A DNA stretch of 9,379 bases from Pseudomonadota bacterium. Its GTDB lineage: Bacteria > Pseudomonadota > Gammaproteobacteria > Burkholderiales > Ferrovaceae. Position 1 is the stretch's first letter. The number at the start of each line of letters is the position of its first letter. A model generated the notes under the pieces. It saw nothing but the letters and a program-made list of their open reading frames with translations. It was not told the origin of the DNA and searched no databases. A program made the translations under genes and the position numbers. Location: positions 1-9,379 of the forward strand of contig JAJZEL010000116.1 in assembly GCA_021828575.1 (NCBI GenBank), in the 5' to 3' direction. Below, one piece after another: positions 6,615-9,379 of this stretch.

Positions 6615-8186
6615 TCAGGTATTCGAGTCGTGATTCGAAGCCTTGGTGGTCTTGGTGCTTTTTTTCCCGGAAGAGGACGACTTGGCATGGCCGTGCGTGT
6701 GGTGTCGGGAGGCCACGCGGGTATGGGATGACTTATGGGATTTATGGTGCTTGCTGCGTGCGTGGGGATCGGGAATTTCGGATTCGGGCTTGCCTTTGAG
6801 GTCCTGTAGGCCTTCGTCGTTTTGACCCGACTGGTCAGGCACCAGAATGACGCCGCCCCCTGCCACTGTCTTATTACTGGAAATGCCATTGATGCGTTTG
6901 AGCTCTTCGCTGCTCATGCCGTACTGGTTGGCCACATGTTCAAAACGTTCACCCCGGTGCAATTGCCGGGTCTTCCAGGTGACCAGGGTGACCTGGGGAT
7001 CCTGAAGGCGCTGAATGAATCGGTCGGCCACAGCTACAGGCACGAGGATGTTCTGCTGAGCTCCACGGCTCAGGGTGATGACGGGGCGATTGAATCCCGG
7101 GTTCAGCATCAGGAAGTCATCTTCGGGCATTTCTGCAAACTGGGCGGCCACTTTGGTATCCAGCCGTTTTGTGGTGGTGATCACGGAAAAATAGGGTTCG
7201 TCAGGAATTGATGGCAGCACCAGTCCGTATTTTTCGGGGTTCATGACGATGGCCTTGGCGGCCAGAAGGCGCGGGATGTAATTGCGTGTCTGGTCCGGCA
7301 GCCTCAGGTGACCAAAGTCGGCGGGCAAGCCGTGCGCCCGATTGAAGGCAATTTCCCTGCGCAACTTGCCATCGCCGCAGTTGTAGGCGGCGAGGGCCAG
7401 ATCCCAGGCACCAAATTCGTCGTAAAGTCGTTGCAGGTAATCCAGGGCGCTGTAGGTGGCGGCCACCACGTCCCGGCGACCGTCATACCACCAGTTTTGC
7501 TGTAACCCGAACAGTCGGCCCGTACTGGGCATGAACTGCCAGATGCCGGAGGCCTGGGTGGCCGACAGGGCATGCGGATTGAAAGCGCTTTCCACAATGG
7601 GCAGCAGGGCAATTTCCGTGGGCATGCCGCGTCGCTCCACTTCGTCCACGATGAAGTACAGATAGCGGCGACTGCGTTCCACGGTGCGTTCCACGTAGTC
7701 GGGCCGTGCTGCAAACCATGCGATGTGCCGGTACACCAGAGGGTCGTCGGGCAGCGAGGTAATGCTGAAGCCTTCACGGATGCGGTCCCAGAGATCGGGC
7801 GGCAGGGACCCGTCGTCATAGGGTGCGGGCTGCAGATTGGACATGGGAGCTGCGCGGGCTCCTCCGTCTCTGGCTGGAGGGGCAATGATCAGGGGGACAG
7901 GCAAGGGAATGGAAGGGGCAAATTCGGGTGCGGCAGGAGGAGGCGGCGCCCCGGGGGGCGGGGGAGCCTGGGGTACCGTCATGGGCATGGGTTCGAGGGG
8001 GGGCGTGTGGACATCCACGGAACCCGTACGGGTTCCGGAGTCAGACCCGGTTCCGGAACTCATGGGTCGAGTGGTGACCGTCACCGAGGTGGCGTCTTCC
8101 ACGGTGGTCGCCTGTGCCACGTGGCAGCTGACGCCCAGCGCAAGGACCGCCAGCAGGCGGCCCGGGGTCAGAAATGGTTTTTCCAT
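6615..8186 (-). CDS. mltD: Membrane-associated lytic murein transglycosylase D
   Basis: A 523-residue exported enzyme that cleaves the MurNAc-GlcNAc bond of peptidoglycan with formation of 1,6-anhydro ends. Residues 1-26 look like a signal peptide with a hydrophobic core (LLAVLALGVSC) and an AQA cleavage site at 24-26. The cysteine at 21 is not in a good lipobox (GVSC), so SPase I cleavage is more likely than lipidation. Residues 62-105 are proline-rich. The SLT domain spans about 155-325, with catalytic E199 in PIVESAFNPHALS, GIWQFMPSTG (214-223) and LALAAYNCGDGK (263-274). One LysM-like murein-binding repeat lies at about 406-450; many relatives have two or more. The tail from about 475 is a His/Lys/Ser-rich basic stretch. 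The start overlaps the end of gloB by 19 bases, with GAGAGA just before the ATG. The order gloB-mltD is shared with E. coli. Confidence 0.93.
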   Translation of the reverse strand: MEKPFLTPGRLLAVLALGVSCHVAQATTVEDATSVTVTTRPMSSGTGSDSGTRTGSVDVHTPPLEPMPMTVPQAPPPPGAPPPPAAPEFAPSIPLPVPLIIAPPARDGGARAAPMSNLQPAPYDDGSLPPDLWDRIREGFSITSLPDDPLVYRHIAWFAARPDYVERTVERSRRYLYFIVDEVERRGMPTEIALLPIVESAFNPHALSATQASGIWQFMPSTGRLFGLQQNWWYDGRRDVVAATYSALDYLQRLYDEFGAWDLALAAYNCGDGKLRREIAFNRAHGLPADFGHLRLPDQTRNYIPRLLAAKAIVMNPEKYGLVLPSIPDEPYFSVITTTKRLDTKVAAQFAEMPEDDFLMLNPGFNRPVITLSRGAQQNILVPVAVADRFIQRLQDPQVTLVTWKTRQLHRGERFEHVANQYGMSSEELKRINGISSNKTVAGGGVILVPDQSGQNDEGLQDLKGKPESEIPDPHARSKHHKSHKSSHTRVASRHHTHGHAKSSSSGKKSTKTTKASNHDSNT

Positions 8187-8941
8187 TCTCTCAGGGCCGC
8201 AAAAACGGCCGTACGGTCTGGCAGGGACTGGGCAGAACGTGTACTGACCGATTGGACGACGCCGGGTTCATGGCAACGAAGAAAAGGGTTGGTGGCCAGT
8301 TCCAGGGACAACAGACTGGGCACGGTGGGCAGACCCTGCTGGCGCCGGGCACGAACCTCTGTGGCGCGCATGGTCAGGGCCGGATTGTCCGGCTCCACGG
8401 CCAGGGCAAAAGCAATGTTTGACAAGGTGTACTCGTGGGCACAATAAACCCGGGTATTTTGAGGCAGGCAGGCCAGCTTGTCCAATGAGGCCAGCATCTG
8501 GGCCGGGGTTCCCTCGAACAGGCGGCCGCAGCCGCAGGCAAACAGCGTGTCACCACAAAACAGCAGGCCGTCACCTGCGTAAGCCACGTGACTGGCAGTG
8601 TGTCCGGGCACTTCCAGCACGCGCAGGGGCAGCGACAGGTTCGGTAGCGTCACGAGGTCGCCTTCCTTCACGGGCTGGGTGACCATGCCCATGCGGTCGT
8701 CCTTCGGACCATACACGGGCACGTGGGGGGTGAAGGCCAGCAGGGTTGCCACGCCACCCACATGATCCGGGTGATGGTGGGTCAGCAGGATGCCCGAAAG
8801 CGTCAGACTTTCGTTGGACAGGTATTCCAGCACCGGGTCGGCATCGCCCGGATCCACCACCACGGCATGAGACCCGTGGCGCAGGACCCAGAGGTAGTTG
8901 TCCTCGAAGGCAGGGATGCCTTCCACATTCGGTGAAACCAC
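8168..8941 (-). CDS. gloB: Hydroxyacylglutathione hydrolase (glyoxalase II)
   Basis: A 257-residue cytosolic metallo-beta-lactamase-fold enzyme that hydrolyses S-lactoylglutathione to lactate and glutathione, the second step of methylglyoxal detoxification. The metal site is complete: THHHPDH (54-60, ligands H55, H57, D59, H60), H114 in VPGHTASH, D131 in FCGDTLF and H169 in CAHEYT. GCGRLFEGTPAQM (137-149) is specific to glyoxalase II. The C-terminal half has PTVPSLLSLELATNPFLR (205-222) and ends in REWKNHF, with the R and K typical of glutathione binding. A GTG start at 8941 is chosen because it gives MVSPNVEGIPAFEDNYLW, the normal N-terminus, and has GGAG eight bases upstream. The frame stays open to 9250, but that extension of about 100 residues is unlike the family and lies over the methyltransferase gene. 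The length is close to E. coli GloB (251). mltD follows with a 19-base overlap. Confidence 0.95.
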   Translation of the reverse strand: MVSPNVEGIPAFEDNYLWVLRHGSHAVVVDPGDADPVLEYLSNESLTLSGILLTHHHPDHVGGVATLLAFTPHVPVYGPKDDRMGMVTQPVKEGDLVTLPNLSLPLRVLEVPGHTASHVAYAGDGLLFCGDTLFACGCGRLFEGTPAQMLASLDKLACLPQNTRVYCAHEYTLSNIAFALAVEPDNPALTMRATEVRARRQQGLPTVPSLLSLELATNPFLRCHEPGVVQSVSTRSAQSLPDRTAVFAALREWKNHF

Positions 8942-8949
8942 GTGAGTTG

Positions 8950-8953
8950 CTCC
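8950..8953 (-). promoter_or_regulatory. Ribosome binding site fixing the GTG start of gloB
   Basis: On the - strand GGAG precedes the GTG at 8941 by eight bases (GGAGCAACTCACGTG). No other in-frame start near the family's normal N-terminus has a comparable site, so this supports GTG as initiator. Confidence 0.6.
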
Positions 8954-8971
8954 ATGAAGGCGCGTTTGGTC

Positions 8972-8977
8972 TACAAT
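8972..8977 (+). promoter_or_regulatory. Possible -10 box for the methyltransferase gene
   Basis: TACAAT matches the sigma-70 -10 consensus at five of six positions. Seven bases after it lies the A of ATG 8984, so transcription from here would give an mRNA with almost no leader. The best upstream partner, TTGCTC (8947-8952), is 19 bases away, longer than ideal, and lies inside the short divergent gap next to gloB. Confidence 0.3.
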
Positions 8978-8983
8978 TCTGTC

Positions 8984-9379
8984 ATGAGCTGCCCATCCTT
9001 GCATGACTGGTTTCAGACACCGCTGGGTGTTTACGTGTTGGAACGTGAACAGGCCCTGGTGGATGATGCTGTGTCCAATATATTTGGATTCAATGCGTTG
9101 CAAGCGTTTCTTCCGGAATTTGATGCGCTTCGTGCCAACCGGATTCCCCATAAGCTGACGGTGGACATGTGTGGTCCCGTGAAGGTGCGCGCCAGGCCAC
9201 AGGCTTTGCCTGTAGCCACGCAGAGCATCGATCTGGCCGTGCTGCCCCATGCCCTGGAGTTTTCATCCCATCCCCACGCCATCCTGCGGGAGATGGACCG
9301 GGTCCTCGTGCCCGAAGGCCGGTTGCTGATCACGGGATTCAACCCCCGAAGTCTCTGGGGGTTGCGACAGTGGCTGACC
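8984..9379 (+). CDS. YafS-like SAM-dependent methyltransferase, N-terminal part
   Basis: This gene is cut by the right edge; 132 codons are visible. It starts MSCPSLHDWFQTPLGVYVLE and continues through NIFGFNALQ (33-41). It then has the Methyltransf_11-like second half: LPVATQSIDLAVLPHALEF (75-93), HAILREMDRVL (98-108), PEGRLLITGFNPRSLWGLR (110-128). The GFNPxSLWGLR stretch and the position divergent from gloB match E. coli yafS, recalled from memory. The classical glycine-rich SAM motif (GxGxG) is absent where it would be expected, as I recall for this family. The ATG at 8984 fits the conserved N-terminus; an in-frame ATG at 8954 would add ten residues (MKARLVYNSV). Neither start has a clear ribosome site. 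The substrate is unknown. rnhA and dnaQ would be expected beyond the edge if the order is conserved. Confidence 0.85.
   Translation, partial: MSCPSLHDWFQTPLGVYVLEREQALVDDAVSNIFGFNALQAFLPEFDALRANRIPHKLTVDMCGPVKVRARPQALPVATQSIDLAVLPHALEFSSHPHAILREMDRVLVPEGRLLITGFNPRSLWGLRQWLT

Noticed and set aside
7572..8447. A 291-residue + strand open frame opposite mltD and the end of gloB.
   Set aside because: It is glycine/arginine-rich with no motif and mirrors the proline-rich part of MltD. Both - strand genes are unambiguous.
8942..9250. An N-terminal extension of gloB of about 100 residues.
   Set aside because: It overlaps the methyltransferase gene, is unlike any glyoxalase II N-terminus, and a GTG with a good ribosome site gives the normal length.
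1..9379. CRISPR arrays, tRNA or rRNA genes, tandem repeats.
   Set aside because: No regularly spaced repeats, cloverleaf-like stretches or rRNA-like conserved segments were found on reading both strands.

Overview
The window reads as a GC-rich proteobacterial chromosome segment, most likely betaproteobacterial. The reasons are the DppB/YejE-type peptide transporter, the mltD-gloB-(yafS-like methyltransferase) block that is also found in E. coli, and heavy use of CTG, GTG and GCC codons. The lineage is inferred from gene content and style, because no rRNA or other marker is present.

Layout. (1) From the left edge to 4668 lies a tightly packed + strand operon for a peptide-type ABC importer. 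It holds the C-terminal part of a family 5 solute-binding protein, two permeases and one ATPase polypeptide carrying two nucleotide-binding domains. Every junction overlaps (4, 8 and 1 bases), so translation is probably coupled. The order binding protein / permease / permease / fused ATPase is that of yejABEF. (2) From 4669 to 6614 lies an island of lower GC. It starts with a decayed fragment that looks like an IS5-family transposase, then carries a complete Fic-domain (AMPylase-type) gene with an unassigned C-terminal region of about 200 residues. It ends in a 57-base element that resembles a degenerate integron attC site directly after the Fic stop codon. (3) From 6615 to 8941 on the - strand are gloB (glyoxalase II) followed by mltD (lytic transglycosylase), overlapping by 19 bases. 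(4) Divergent from gloB, across about 42 bases, is a + strand gene for a YafS-like SAM-dependent methyltransferase that runs off the right edge.

The flanking genes are housekeeping or transport functions: peptide uptake, murein remodelling and methylglyoxal detoxification. The accessory content is the Fic island. The most interesting reading is that the Fic gene was acquired as a mobile cassette. A GTTRRRY-type core sequence (4896-4902) stands upstream of it and an attC-like element (6474-6530) stands downstream, and the upstream core sits exactly where the transposase-like homology stops. The attC-like element is degenerate in its outer arm, so this is a hypothesis and not an established integron.
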